Made by a program: the position numbers and the translations under genes. Below the pieces are notes generated by a model. It was given only the letters and a program-made list of their open reading frames with translations, did not search any database and was not told the DNA's origin. From NCBI RefSeq assembly GCF_013839445.1, contig NZ_JACDIT010000001.1:1281935-1345934 (forward strand): 64,000 nucleotides of DNA, in the 5' to 3' direction. The stretch's first letter is position 1, and each line of letters begins with the position of its first letter. Below, one piece after another: positions 50,560 to 58,155 of this stretch. The DNA is from Chthonobacter albigriseus. Its GTDB lineage: Bacteria; Pseudomonadota; Alphaproteobacteria; Rhizobiales; Pleomorphomonadaceae.

Positions 50560-50646
50560 TTGGGTTTGGCGCGATCCTTTGCTATATGAAGCCCGAGCGA
50601 GCGGCCGGTGACTTTTCGGAAGTCTCCGGCCGTCGTCGCTCGTTTT
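50560..50646 (+). promoter_or_regulatory. rlmN promoter and terminator-like leader hairpin
   Basis: TTGGGT (50560-50565), 16-base spacer, CTATAT (50582-50587), predicting a start near 50594. A very strong imperfect hairpin spans 50594-50642: outer arms CGAGCGA and TCGCTCG, inner arms CGGCCGG and CCGGCCG, and GACTT with AAGTC closing a TTCG loop. TTTT follows directly. The hairpin is at the very 5-prime end of the predicted transcript, 53 bases before the rlmN ATG. Confidence 0.55.
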
Positions 50647-50695
50647 GGATGATCGCACGGCAGCGCCGGCGATCCTCGCGATCCGGACAGGCTTC

Positions 50696-51988
50696 ATGAC
50701 CACCACGCTCGACCTCACGCGCCGCCCCGCGGCCGCCGCCGGCTTCGGCCACAACTCCGGCGACCGCCCGTCGCTGGTCGGCCTGTCGCGCGAGGACCTG
50801 GGCGCGGCGCTCGCCGCCGTCGGCGTGCCGGAGCGGCAGGTGCGGATGCGCACCGCCCAGCTCTGGCACTGGATGTACGTGCGCGGCGCCGACAGCTTCC
50901 ACGCCATGTCCAACGTCGCCAAGGAGCTTCGCCAGACGCTGGACGACGCCTATTCCCTGGCCCGCCCTGAGATCGTCACCGAGCAGGTCTCCCGCGACGG
51001 CACGCGCAAGTGGCTGCTGCAGTTCCCACCGCGCGGCGCCGGCCGACCGGTGGAGATCGAGACCGTCTACATCCCCGAGGAGGGCCGCGGCACGCTCTGC
51101 GTCTCCAGCCAGGTCGGCTGCACGCTGACCTGCTCCTTCTGCCATACCGGCACCCAGAAGCTCGTCCGCAACCTCACCGCCGAGGAGGTCCTGGCGCAGA
51201 TCCTGGTCGCCCGCGACCGGCTCGGCGACTATCCGAACGCCGCCGTCAACGCAGAGGCCATGGTGCCGAGCGAGGGACGCCTCGTGTCCAACATCGTGAT
51301 GATGGGCATGGGCGAGCCGCTTTACAATTTCGACAACGTCAAGCAGGCGCTGCTGATCGCCACCGATGGCGACGGCCTGTCGCTCTCCAAGCGCCGCGTC
51401 ACGCTGTCGACCTCGGGCGTGGTGCCGAACATCGGTCGCACCGGCAACGAGATCGGCGTCATGCTGGCGATCTCGCTGCATGCCGTGCGCGACGACCTTC
51501 GCGACGTGCTGGTGCCGCTCAACAAGAAGTACCCGCTGAAGGACCTGATGGACGCCTGCCGGACCTATCCGGGCCTTTCGAACGCGCGCCGCATCACCTT
51601 CGAATACGTGATGCTGAAGGGCGTCAACGACAGTCTTGCCGACGCGCGCGAACTGGTACGCCTGCTGAAGGGCATCCCGGCGAAGATCAACCTGATCCCG
51701 TTCAACCCCTGGCCGGGCTCGCCCTACGAGTGCTCGGACTGGGGGCAGATCGAGGCCTTCGCCGACCACGTCAACGCCGCCGGCTACGCCTCCCCGATCC
51801 GCACCCCGCGCGGCCGCGACATCCTCGCCGCCTGCGGCCAGCTGAAGAGCGAGACCGAGCGGATGCGCAAGAAGGACCGCGACGCCCTGGAAGCCGGCCG
51901 CGACCCGCGCGGCCTCGGCATCGAGTTCGTGCCCGACGAAGCGGACCTGGCCATGCGCGCCATGGTCGCCGGCCACGGCGAGGACTGA
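50696..51988 (+). CDS. rlmN: dual-specificity 23S rRNA/tRNA (adenine-C2) methyltransferase RlmN
   Basis: Radical-SAM enzyme of 430 residues methylating A2503 of 23S rRNA and A37 of some tRNAs. The cluster motif [13 protein letters not shown] gives the CxxxCxxC triad; [14 protein letters not shown] and [10 protein letters not shown] are family blocks. The catalytic cysteines expected near the C-terminus are in AACGQLKSE and elsewhere. The N-terminus carries about 25 extra residues typical of alphaproteobacteria ([24 protein letters not shown]). The ATG at 50696 is used. Confidence 0.97.
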   Translation: MTTTLDLTRRPAAAAGFGHNSGDRPSLVGLSREDLGAALAAVGVPERQVRMRTAQLWHWMYVRGADSFHAMSNVAKELRQTLDDAYSLARPEIVTEQVSRDGTRKWLLQFPPRGAGRPVEIETVYIPEEGRGTLCVSSQVGCTLTCSFCHTGTQKLVRNLTAEEVLAQILVARDRLGDYPNAAVNAEAMVPSEGRLVSNIVMMGMGEPLYNFDNVKQALLIATDGDGLSLSKRRVTLSTSGVVPNIGRTGNEIGVMLAISLHAVRDDLRDVLVPLNKKYPLKDLMDACRTYPGLSNARRITFEYVMLKGVNDSLADARELVRLLKGIPAKINLIPFNPWPGSPYECSDWGQIEAFADHVNAAGYASPIRTPRGRDILAACGQLKSETERMRKKDRDALEAGRDPRGLGIEFVPDEADLAMRAMVAGHGED

Positions 51989-51994
51989 CGCGCC

Positions 51995-52447
51995 ATGCGC
52001 GCGGTGGGGCGCATCTTCGCCGACATCCTCGGCTACATCGCGGCCGTGATCGCCGCCGCCCTGCTGGTGGTGGCTGCGAAGGCCGGCATCGAGCCCGAGC
52101 ATACGGAAACGGCCGGCTGGTTCTGGGCCCAGTTCGTCGTCTACGGCGGGCTGACCGCCGCCCTGATCGGCGCCATGAGTTTTGTGCCCTTCGTCGTCCT
52201 GGTCATCGTCGCCGAATGGCTCGGCCTGCGCTCCTTCGTCTGGTACGCCGGCGCGGGCGGGCTGATGGCCCTCGCCGCGAGCATGACCGTGGGCGGCCTC
52301 AGCGCCGGCGACACCACCCTGCACATGGACGCGACGGTGCTCATCGCGGCCGGCCTGGTGGGCGGGCTGGTGTTCTGGGCGCTGAGCGGCCGGTTCGCGG
52401 GGCTGGGGGACGATGCTCTGGGCGACCGGGAACCCGGGCCTTCGTAG
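51995..52447 (+). CDS. hypothetical four-helix membrane protein
   Basis: A 150-residue protein with four hydrophobic segments (about 10-28, 45-72, 82-100, 112-130), not assigned to a family I can name. It starts six bases after the rlmN stop, so it is co-transcribed with rlmN and may be translationally coupled. Similar small membrane proteins follow rlmN in some related genomes, as far as I recall. The Gly/Asp/Pro-rich C-terminus is probably cytoplasmic. No functional residues stand out. Confidence 0.7.
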   Translation: MRAVGRIFADILGYIAAVIAAALLVVAAKAGIEPEHTETAGWFWAQFVVYGGLTAALIGAMSFVPFVVLVIVAEWLGLRSFVWYAGAGGLMALAASMTVGGLSAGDTTLHMDATVLIAAGLVGGLVFWALSGRFAGLGDDALGDREPGPS

Positions 52448-52448
52448 T

Positions 52449-52477
52449 TTGAACAAGGCCTTGATCGCGGCTATACT
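52449..52477 (+). promoter_or_regulatory. promoter of the VapC toxin-antitoxin module
   Basis: TTGAAC (52449-52454), 17-base spacer, TATACT (52472-52477): one of the best sigma-70-type promoters in the window. AGGAG (52485-52489) lies six bases before the antitoxin ATG. Unlike most such modules, no inverted repeat overlaps the promoter. Confidence 0.7.
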
Positions 52478-52495
52478 GCACTCCAGGAGAAGCCG

Positions 52496-52777
52496 ATGAA
52501 GCCTACAGGTCCGCAGAAAGCAAAGCAGGTGGCATCGCCGGCAAAGAGCGATCGCGTCACTGAAGGCAGCGCCGTCACCTCCAAGAGCGGTTCCTCCGAA
52601 GAGCTTCCTTCCGGACGGTCTGGCGCGACCGGCCGCGCTGTCCAGCCGCTCCCGGACGCCATAAAGGTGCGTCGGCAACCCGGTCACCTCATGGGCAAGA
52701 TGCCACCCGTCGGACGCGCGATACTCGACCACGACGTGATCCCCGCAGACGAAGCCAAGGCCTGGGCAGGCGAATGA
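52496..52777 (+). CDS. putative antitoxin, atypical, partner of VapC
   Basis: A 93-residue protein immediately upstream of, and overlapping by four bases, a VapC-type toxin. Residues 1-50 are Lys/Ser/Gly/Glu-rich and look disordered (PQKAKQVASPAKSDR, SKSGSSEELPSGRSG). The last 40 residues resemble the C-terminal toxin-binding tail of Phd-type antitoxins: RRQPGHLMGKM, then DHDVIPADEAKAWAGE. No Phd, AbrB, RHH or HTH DNA-binding domain is visible. The antitoxin role is inferred from position and tail; it may not repress its own promoter. Confidence 0.6.
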   Translation: MKPTGPQKAKQVASPAKSDRVTEGSAVTSKSGSSEELPSGRSGATGRAVQPLPDAIKVRRQPGHLMGKMPPVGRAILDHDVIPADEAKAWAGE

Positions 52778-53163
52778 ATCTCCTGCTGGATACGCACACC
52801 TTTGTGTGGTGGGTATCCGGCGAGACGATCGAGATCGGAGCGCGGGCATTGCCGCTGATCGAAGATCCCGACAACGTGGTGTTCGTAAGCGCTGCAAGCG
52901 CTTACGAAATCGTCTTCAAACACCGAAAAGGACTCTGGCCGGATATCGCTTTGCTCGCCGCCGACGTTGCCGGGGAGGTCGAAGCAGCTGACTTCACGGA
53001 GTTGCCGGTCGGCTTTCAGCACATGCAGATCGCTGGGAACCTCGTTGAAGTCCATCGGGATCCTTTCGACAGGATCCTTGCGGCACAGGCATTGACGGGT
53101 TCGATGCCCATCCTGTCCGCTGACCGGAAACTCGATCAGTTCGGCGTCCAACGGATCTGGTAA
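52774..53163 (+). CDS. vapC: VapC family toxin (PIN-domain ribonuclease)
   Basis: A 129-residue PIN-domain protein predicted to cut tRNA or rRNA and arrest growth when released from its antitoxin. The four acidic metal-binding residues are intact: Asp6 (LLDTHTF), Glu45 (ASAYEI), Asp99 (DPFDRILAAQA) and Asp117 (LSADRKLD). Its start overlaps the upstream gene (ATGA). The DTHTFVWW and HRDPFDR pattern belongs to the PIN subgroup usually paired with Phd-type antitoxins. It converges on the LysE-family gene 13 bases away. Confidence 0.92.
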   Translation: MNLLLDTHTFVWWVSGETIEIGARALPLIEDPDNVVFVSAASAYEIVFKHRKGLWPDIALLAADVAGEVEAADFTELPVGFQHMQIAGNLVEVHRDPFDRILAAQALTGSMPILSADRKLDQFGVQRIW

Positions 53164-53176
53164 CCGTTCGGCCGAT

Positions 53177-53821
53177 TCACCCCCGCGCCTTCGCCAGCAG
53201 CAGCCGCACGGCGAACGCGCCCATCACGCCGGCGAAGATCCAGTCGAACGCCCGGAGCGCCCGCGGGCTTCGCTTCAGGAAACCGGCGATGCGCTCCGCG
53301 CCGAGGATCATCGCGGCGGTGATCGGGAAGGCGACGGCGATCAGCCAGAGTCCGAGAAACATGAGCTTGCCGGCGGCATGCGGATCCCCGGCGTCGATGA
53401 ATTGGGGAAGGAAGGTCACGAAGAAGACGATGATCTTCGGGTTGAGCACGTTGACCAGGAAGCCCTTGAGCGCGATCCGGCCGAGCGGCTCGCGCACGGC
53501 CTTCGCTGGATCGATCGAGAAGGCCGCACCCTTGCGGACGGCTTCGACCGCGAGATAGGCGAGGTAGAGCGCGCCCGCGACCTTCAGCGCCGTGAATGCC
53601 GTCTCGGACGCGGCCAGCACCGCTGACAGGCCCACGGCCGCGAGGGTGGAATGGACGAGCAGACCCGCGTTGGTGCCCATGAAGGCGGCGAACCCGGCCG
53701 GCCGACCCTGTGCGACCGTCTTGCCCAGGAACAGGGCCATGTCCGGCCCTGGCGTCAGCGTCAGGAACACCACCGCGACGGTGAAGCCGAGGAGAACGGT
53801 AAGGTCGGGCAGGAACGTCAT
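53177..53821 (-). CDS. LysE family amino-acid exporter
   Basis: A 214-residue membrane protein with about six hydrophobic segments and family motifs FLTLTPGPDMALFLGKTVAQGR, ALYLAYLAVEAVRKG and ALKGFLVNVLNPKIIVFFVTFLPQFID. The same frame runs open far upstream, antisense to the peptidase gene, but coding begins at the ATG at 53821. It is divergent from the M3 oligoendopeptidase, sharing a 177-bp promoter region. Second LysE homologue of the window. Confidence 0.92.
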   Translation of the reverse strand: MTFLPDLTVLLGFTVAVVFLTLTPGPDMALFLGKTVAQGRPAGFAAFMGTNAGLLVHSTLAAVGLSAVLAASETAFTALKVAGALYLAYLAVEAVRKGAAFSIDPAKAVREPLGRIALKGFLVNVLNPKIIVFFVTFLPQFIDAGDPHAAGKLMFLGLWLIAVAFPITAAMILGAERIAGFLKRSPRALRAFDWIFAGVMGAFAVRLLLAKARG

Positions 53822-53998
53822 GACATCGGGATACGCCACGACGAACGGGCCGACAAGCCAACCTCGATCGTGGCGGCAATCGTCCGCTCGGCACCGTTGG
53901 CGGTTGATCGGAGGGGTGCCGACCCAATATGGATGGCTCCAGCCGAAAACCTGCGCGGTGCTCGGCGCTTTTCCAGAGACCACCCCGGAGCTTGCCCG

Positions 53999-55846
53999 AT
54001 GCCGATGACGACCGTTTCCACGCCGACCCTCATCGCCGCCACGGCCGAGGGCGCAGCGTCGAACCTCGCCGGGCTGCCCGAGTGGGATCTGTCGGCCCTC
54101 TATGCCGCCCCCGACGCGCCCGAGGTGGCGACCGACCTGTCTCGAGCCTTGACCGGCGCGGAAGAATTCGCCAAGGCGCACAAGGGGACCATCGCGGGGC
54201 TGCTGGCGTCGGACGGCGGTGGCGCGAAGCTCGCCGGGGTGATCCGCGATTACGAGGCGCTGCAGGAACTGCTCGGACGGTTGATGTCCTACGCCGGCCT
54301 CCTCTACTCCGGCGACACGACCGATCCCAAGCGCGCCAAATTCTACGGCGACGTCCAGGAGAAGATCACCGCGGCAAGCTCCCACCTGCTGTTCTTCGAA
54401 CTGGAGCTCAACCGCATCGACGACGCGCTGATCGACGCCGCCATGGCCGCCGACGCCGGGCTGGCGCACTACCGGCCTTGGCTGACCGACATCCGCCTGG
54501 AGAAGCCCTACCAGCTCGACGACAAGCTGGAGGAGTTGTTCCACGAGAAGTCGATCACCGGCTACTCCGCCTGGAACCGCCTGTTCGACGAGACGATCGC
54601 CAGCCTGCGCTTCGAGGTGGACGGCGAACAGCTTGCCATCGAGCCGACGCTCCACCTGCTGCAGGAGCCGGACGAGGCCAGGCGGAAGGCTGCATCCGAC
54701 GCCCTTGGCAAGACATTCGGCGAGAACCTGCGCGTCTTCACGCTGATCACCAACGTGCTCGCCAAGGATAAGGAGATCGCCGACCGCTGGCGCGGCTTCA
54801 AGGACATCGCCGCCGCCCGCCACCTCTCTAATCGGGTCGAGCCGGAAGTGGTGGAGGCGCTCGTCGCGGCCGTGCGCGACGCCTATCCGCGCCTCAGCCA
54901 CCGCTACTACGCCCTGAAGGCGAAGTGGATGGGCAAGGAGACGCTGGCCAGCTGGGACCGCAACGCGCCCCTGCCAGGCGCCGTGACCCGCACCGTGCCC
55001 TGGCCGGAGGCCAAGGACACCGTGCTCTCCGCCTACGGCCGCTTCTCCCCGCGGATGGCCGACATCGCCCGCCGCTTCTTCGACGAGAACTGGATCGACG
55101 CGCCGGTCCGCCCCGGCAAGGCGCCAGGCGCCTTCGCTCATCCGACGGTGCCCTCGGCCCACCCCTACGTGCTTTTGAACTACCTCGGCCGTACCCGGGA
55201 CGTGATGACGCTCGCCCACGAGCTCGGACACGGCGTGCACCAGGTGCTGGCCGGCCGGCAAGGCGCGCTGATGGCGCCGACGCCGCTGACGCTGGCCGAG
55301 ACCGCCTCCGTCTTCGGCGAGATGCTGACCTTCCAGGCCTTGCTGGGCCGGACTGCGAGCCAGGCGGAGAAGCGGACGCTGCTCGTCTCCAAGGTGGAGG
55401 ACATGCTGAACACGGTGGTCCGCCAGATCGCCTTCTACACCTTCGAGCGGGAGATCCACACCGCCCGCCGCGAGGGCGAGCTGACCGCCGAGCAGATCAA
55501 TGCGATCTGGATGAAGGTGCAGGCGGAAAGCCTCGGCCCCTCGATCAGCTTCGGACCGGGATACGAGACCTTCTGGACCTATATCCCCCACTTCATCCAT
55601 TCGCCCTTCTACGTCTATGCCTACGCCTTCGGCGACTGCCTGGTGAACTCGCTCTACGCAGTGTTCGAGAAGGCCGAGCCGGGCTTCCAGGACAAATACT
55701 TCGCCCTGCTGGAGGCCGGCGGCACCAAGCACCACGGCGAGCTTCTCGCCCCCTTCGGCCTCGATGCCAGCGACCCCGGCTTCTGGCAGATGGGCCTCGG
55801 GCTCATCGCCCGACTCATCGACGAACTGGAGGCGATGGAGGGGTGA
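53999..55846 (+). CDS. pepF: M3 family oligoendopeptidase (PepF type)
   Basis: Cytoplasmic zinc peptidase of 615 residues cutting oligopeptides. Catalytic HELGH at His407-His411 (LAHELGHGVHQVLAG), with a Glu ligand in LTLAETASVFGEML. The C-terminal FGPGYETFWTYIPHFIHSPFYVYAYAFGDCLVNSLY is characteristic of PepF/M3B. The ATG at 53999 has GGAG at eight bases; another lies two codons later. It is divergent from a LysE exporter. It belongs to a different M3 branch from the gene at 43188. Confidence 0.94.
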   Translation: MPMTTVSTPTLIAATAEGAASNLAGLPEWDLSALYAAPDAPEVATDLSRALTGAEEFAKAHKGTIAGLLASDGGGAKLAGVIRDYEALQELLGRLMSYAGLLYSGDTTDPKRAKFYGDVQEKITAASSHLLFFELELNRIDDALIDAAMAADAGLAHYRPWLTDIRLEKPYQLDDKLEELFHEKSITGYSAWNRLFDETIASLRFEVDGEQLAIEPTLHLLQEPDEARRKAASDALGKTFGENLRVFTLITNVLAKDKEIADRWRGFKDIAAARHLSNRVEPEVVEALVAAVRDAYPRLSHRYYALKAKWMGKETLASWDRNAPLPGAVTRTVPWPEAKDTVLSAYGRFSPRMADIARRFFDENWIDAPVRPGKAPGAFAHPTVPSAHPYVLLNYLGRTRDVMTLAHELGHGVHQVLAGRQGALMAPTPLTLAETASVFGEMLTFQALLGRTASQAEKRTLLVSKVEDMLNTVVRQIAFYTFEREIHTARREGELTAEQINAIWMKVQAESLGPSISFGPGYETFWTYIPHFIHSPFYVYAYAFGDCLVNSLYAVFEKAEPGFQDKYFALLEAGGTKHHGELLAPFGLDASDPGFWQMGLGLIARLIDELEAMEG

Positions 55847-55926
55847 ACGCCGGGTCTTTGGAACGGCTTCTGGCGACAGGGCGCGGGTGGTAAGAAGGCG
55901 GACTTTATCCCCGCTCCCGAGTGATC

Positions 55927-56808
55927 ATGCCCGCCTTCGCCCACACGCCCTACGACGGATCCAAGCAACCCTTCTCGATCGGCCTCGCTCCGCTCGATCC
56001 CGCGACCTGGATCGAGCCGGACGACCGGTTGGCCGACTACCTCGGTTACAAGGCGCGGCTTTTCGCCGGCAGCCGCGACGCGGTCTTTGCCGCGGAGGCC
56101 GGCACCGAGGCCTCCCAGGCGGAGGTGCTGGACGCCATCGTCGCGGACGTCCTTGGCCGGCAGCCAGGCACCTACCGCCGGACCGCGGCGGGCATCGCGG
56201 TGGACTCGGCCGGCTTAGACGTACCGCTGGGGGGAAGCGAGCCACCGCTCCTGACTGCCGCACGTCTTGTCGCCGAGGACCTGGTGATCATGCGCCGGAC
56301 CGACGCCGGGTGGCGGCTGGTCGCAGCCGCCCTCTGCTTCCCCTCCTCCTGGTCGCTCAAGGAGAAGTACGGCCGGACGATGGAGGAGATCCACGCCCCG
56401 GTGCCGGGCTATCCGAAGATGGCCGAGCGGATGAACCGCATCTTCGACAGCCTGCGGGTCGAGATCCCGGTCTGGCGGCTGAACTGGTCGCTCTACCCGG
56501 ACGACGACCTGCACCATCCCGAGCCGAAGCAACTGCCGCGCGGATGGTTCGAGCAGCCCGGCAGCGACCTGTTCGTGCGGGTGGAACGGCAGACCCTGCG
56601 GCGGATGCCGGAGAGCGGCGACATCCTGTTCACGATCAAGGTGATGGTCGACCCGGTCGCAGCCTTCTCCGCGCATCCGGACGGCCCTGCCCTCGCGGCT
56701 GGTTTGCGCAAGCAGTTGCTCGCGCTCGATCCGGACCAGTTGGCCTACAAGTCACTGACCAACCATCGCGATGTCATGGCCGACCGTCTCGCGACCCTCG
56801 CCAGTTGA
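55927..56808 (+). CDS. DUF3445 / heme-dependent oxidative N-demethylase-like protein
   Basis: A 293-residue protein of the DUF3445 family, named after the alpha subunit of a heme-dependent oxidative N-demethylase. Conserved blocks: FSIGLAPLDPATWIEPDDRLADYLGYKARLF, LVAAALCFPSSWSLKEKYGRTMEEIHAPVPGYPKMAERMNRIFDSL and NWSLYPDDDLHHPEPKQ, then FVRVERQTLRRMPESGDILFTIKV. GTG at 55921 is two codons upstream of the preferred ATG. The other demethylase subunits are not nearby, so the activity is uncertain. Confidence 0.87.
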   Translation: MPAFAHTPYDGSKQPFSIGLAPLDPATWIEPDDRLADYLGYKARLFAGSRDAVFAAEAGTEASQAEVLDAIVADVLGRQPGTYRRTAAGIAVDSAGLDVPLGGSEPPLLTAARLVAEDLVIMRRTDAGWRLVAAALCFPSSWSLKEKYGRTMEEIHAPVPGYPKMAERMNRIFDSLRVEIPVWRLNWSLYPDDDLHHPEPKQLPRGWFEQPGSDLFVRVERQTLRRMPESGDILFTIKVMVDPVAAFSAHPDGPALAAGLRKQLLALDPDQLAYKSLTNHRDVMADRLATLAS

Positions 56809-56852
56809 GGCGCGATGGCTGGCTGATGCGTTAGACGGAATGTACAACAGCC

Positions 56853-56894
56853 TTGATCGATGGGTTCGCCATGTGTTATACGGTTCGTATAACA
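56853..56894 (+). promoter_or_regulatory. promoter and operator of the AbrB-Doc module
   Basis: TTGATC (56853-56858), 17-base spacer, TTATAC (56876-56881). A perfect inverted repeat TGTTATACG-GTT-CGTATAACA (56874-56894) covers the -10 element and the predicted start. It is well placed for repression by the AbrB-fold antitoxin encoded 13 bases downstream. Confidence 0.75.
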
Positions 56895-56907
56895 TGAGGT
56901 GCTTGCG

Positions 56908-57132
56908 ATGAAGATTGAACTCAAGAAGATCGGCAACTCCACCGGCCTGATCCTGCCCAAGGAACTGCTCGCCCGCCTGAGCCTGGACCAGGGCGACTGG
57001 CTTTACGTGAGCGAGTTGCCCGACGGCGGCGTCAAGCTCACCCGGACCAGTCCGGATTTCGAAGACGCCATGGAAATCGCCCGCAAGGGGATGAAGCGGT
57101 ATTCCAGAGCCCTTCGGGAACTTGCCAAGTGA
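56908..57132 (+). CDS. AbrB/MazE-type antitoxin
   Basis: A 74-residue antitoxin. The first 45 residues are a SpoVT-AbrB DNA-binding fold: MKIELKKIGNSTGLILPKELLARLSLDQGDWLYVSELPDGG. The remaining basic helical tail (DAMEIARKGMKRYSRALRELAK) would wrap the toxin. The frame opens at a GTG three codons earlier; the ATG at 56908 has a better-spaced GAGG. Its stop overlaps the start of doc by four bases. It likely represses the module through the palindrome directly upstream. Confidence 0.9.
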   Translation: MKIELKKIGNSTGLILPKELLARLSLDQGDWLYVSELPDGGVKLTRTSPDFEDAMEIARKGMKRYSRALRELAK

Positions 57133-57533
57133 ACGAGCCCCTGTGGCTGGACCGAACCATCGTTGAAGCCATCCATGACGAGCAACTCCGTCTCTTCGGC
57201 GGAGCGTCGGGTCTCCGCGACGCCGGAATGCTGGAGTCGGCACTCGGCAGACCTCAGAACAAATTTGCCTACGGGGGCGGCAATCTCCCTGGGCTTGCCG
57301 CCGCTTATGCCTTCGGCCTCGCCCGGAACCACCCGTTCGTCGACGGCAACAAACGGGTCGCGTTCTTGGCGGCTTATGTCTTTCTGGGCATCAACGGCAT
57401 CGACCTGCAGGCACCCAACGCCGAAGTCGTCGTCATAACGCTGGCGTTGGCGGCCGGAGAAGTAGACGAGGACGGTTACGCCGCCTGGATCCGAGATCGA
57501 ATCGCCGAACCTTTGGAGGATGAGGACGGCTGA
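57129..57533 (+). CDS. doc: death-on-curing family toxin (Doc, Fic fold)
   Basis: A 134-residue Fic-fold toxin. Doc kinases phosphorylate elongation factor Tu and stop translation. The catalytic motif HPFVDGNKR spans His68-Arg76; Doc proteins end this motif in NKR where AMPylating Fic proteins have GNGR. The N-terminal LWLDRTIVEAIHDEQLRLFGG and GLRDAGMLESALGRP are typical of Doc. The start is GTG overlapping the antitoxin stop (GTGA). It converges on the NTF2-like gene. The antitoxin is AbrB-type, not Phd. Confidence 0.93.
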   Translation: MNEPLWLDRTIVEAIHDEQLRLFGGASGLRDAGMLESALGRPQNKFAYGGGNLPGLAAAYAFGLARNHPFVDGNKRVAFLAAYVFLGINGIDLQAPNAEVVVITLALAAGEVDEDGYAAWIRDRIAEPLEDEDG

Positions 57534-57547
57534 GGCCCCGTCCCGCC

Positions 57548-57958
57548 TCAGTCCTCGTCGCCTTCGTCCTCCTCGTCGACGTTGACGATCGTGGCGATGC
57601 GCCAGTCGCCGCCGTGGCGCAGGAACTGGTAGTGGCAGGCCGTCTCCATGACGACCACGCCCTCTCCGTCCTCCATCTCCCAGGTAACGGTCGCGAGCGC
57701 CGCGTCGCCTGACACCGTGAGCGTGACGAGGTCGAAGGCGGACGCCACGATGCCGGCCTCCTCGTAGGCTTTCAGGAGCGCGGACGTGTTCTCGATCATC
57801 TCCTCCGCGTCGGCGAAGACGTGTCCCTTGCCCATCTGCCAGATCACGGCCGGATAGGCGAAGCAGGCGGCGATCGCCTCGCTGTCGTAGTCGTCGAACC
57901 CGGCTGCATAGGTTTCGACCAGGGCCTCGATCTCGGTTTCAGGATCGAATTCGGTCAT
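57548..57958 (-). CDS. NTF2-like (SnoaL-fold) protein
   Basis: A 136-residue cone-shaped NTF2-fold protein. Pattern: LVETYAAGFDDYDSEAIAACFAYPAVIWQMG, then SAFDLVTLTVSGDAALATVTWEM and CHYQFLRHGGDWRIATIVNVDEEDE. The C-terminus is very acidic. Members act as isomerases, dehydratases or stress-response proteins, and substrate cannot be inferred here. ATG at 57958 begins MTEFDPETEIE. It is alone on its strand, 14 bases from the doc stop, with convergent ends. Confidence 0.8.
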   Translation of the reverse strand: MTEFDPETEIEALVETYAAGFDDYDSEAIAACFAYPAVIWQMGKGHVFADAEEMIENTSALLKAYEEAGIVASAFDLVTLTVSGDAALATVTWEMEDGEGVVVMETACHYQFLRHGGDWRIATIVNVDEEDEGDED

Positions 57959-58155
57959 CGCGCACGTCCCTCCCCGCGAAGCGATCTCGACGTTGAGTCG
58001 CCCCGTCCATCATGGCGAGAATACACCGCCAAACGGTTAGCGTCCGCCTCATCCGGCCGATGCGTTTGGCGGATGCAGGACAAACCGCCGCCGCCGCCCT
58101 ACATGAAAGGCAGAACCTCGGTCGCGTCCTTGCGGACGCATTTTCTGGACGCTTC

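Noticed and set aside
53822-55735. Long upstream extension of the LysE frame, antisense to the M3 oligoendopeptidase
   Set aside because: The LysE similarity begins only at the ATG at 53821. The upstream part is an open frame created by codon bias of the opposite gene.
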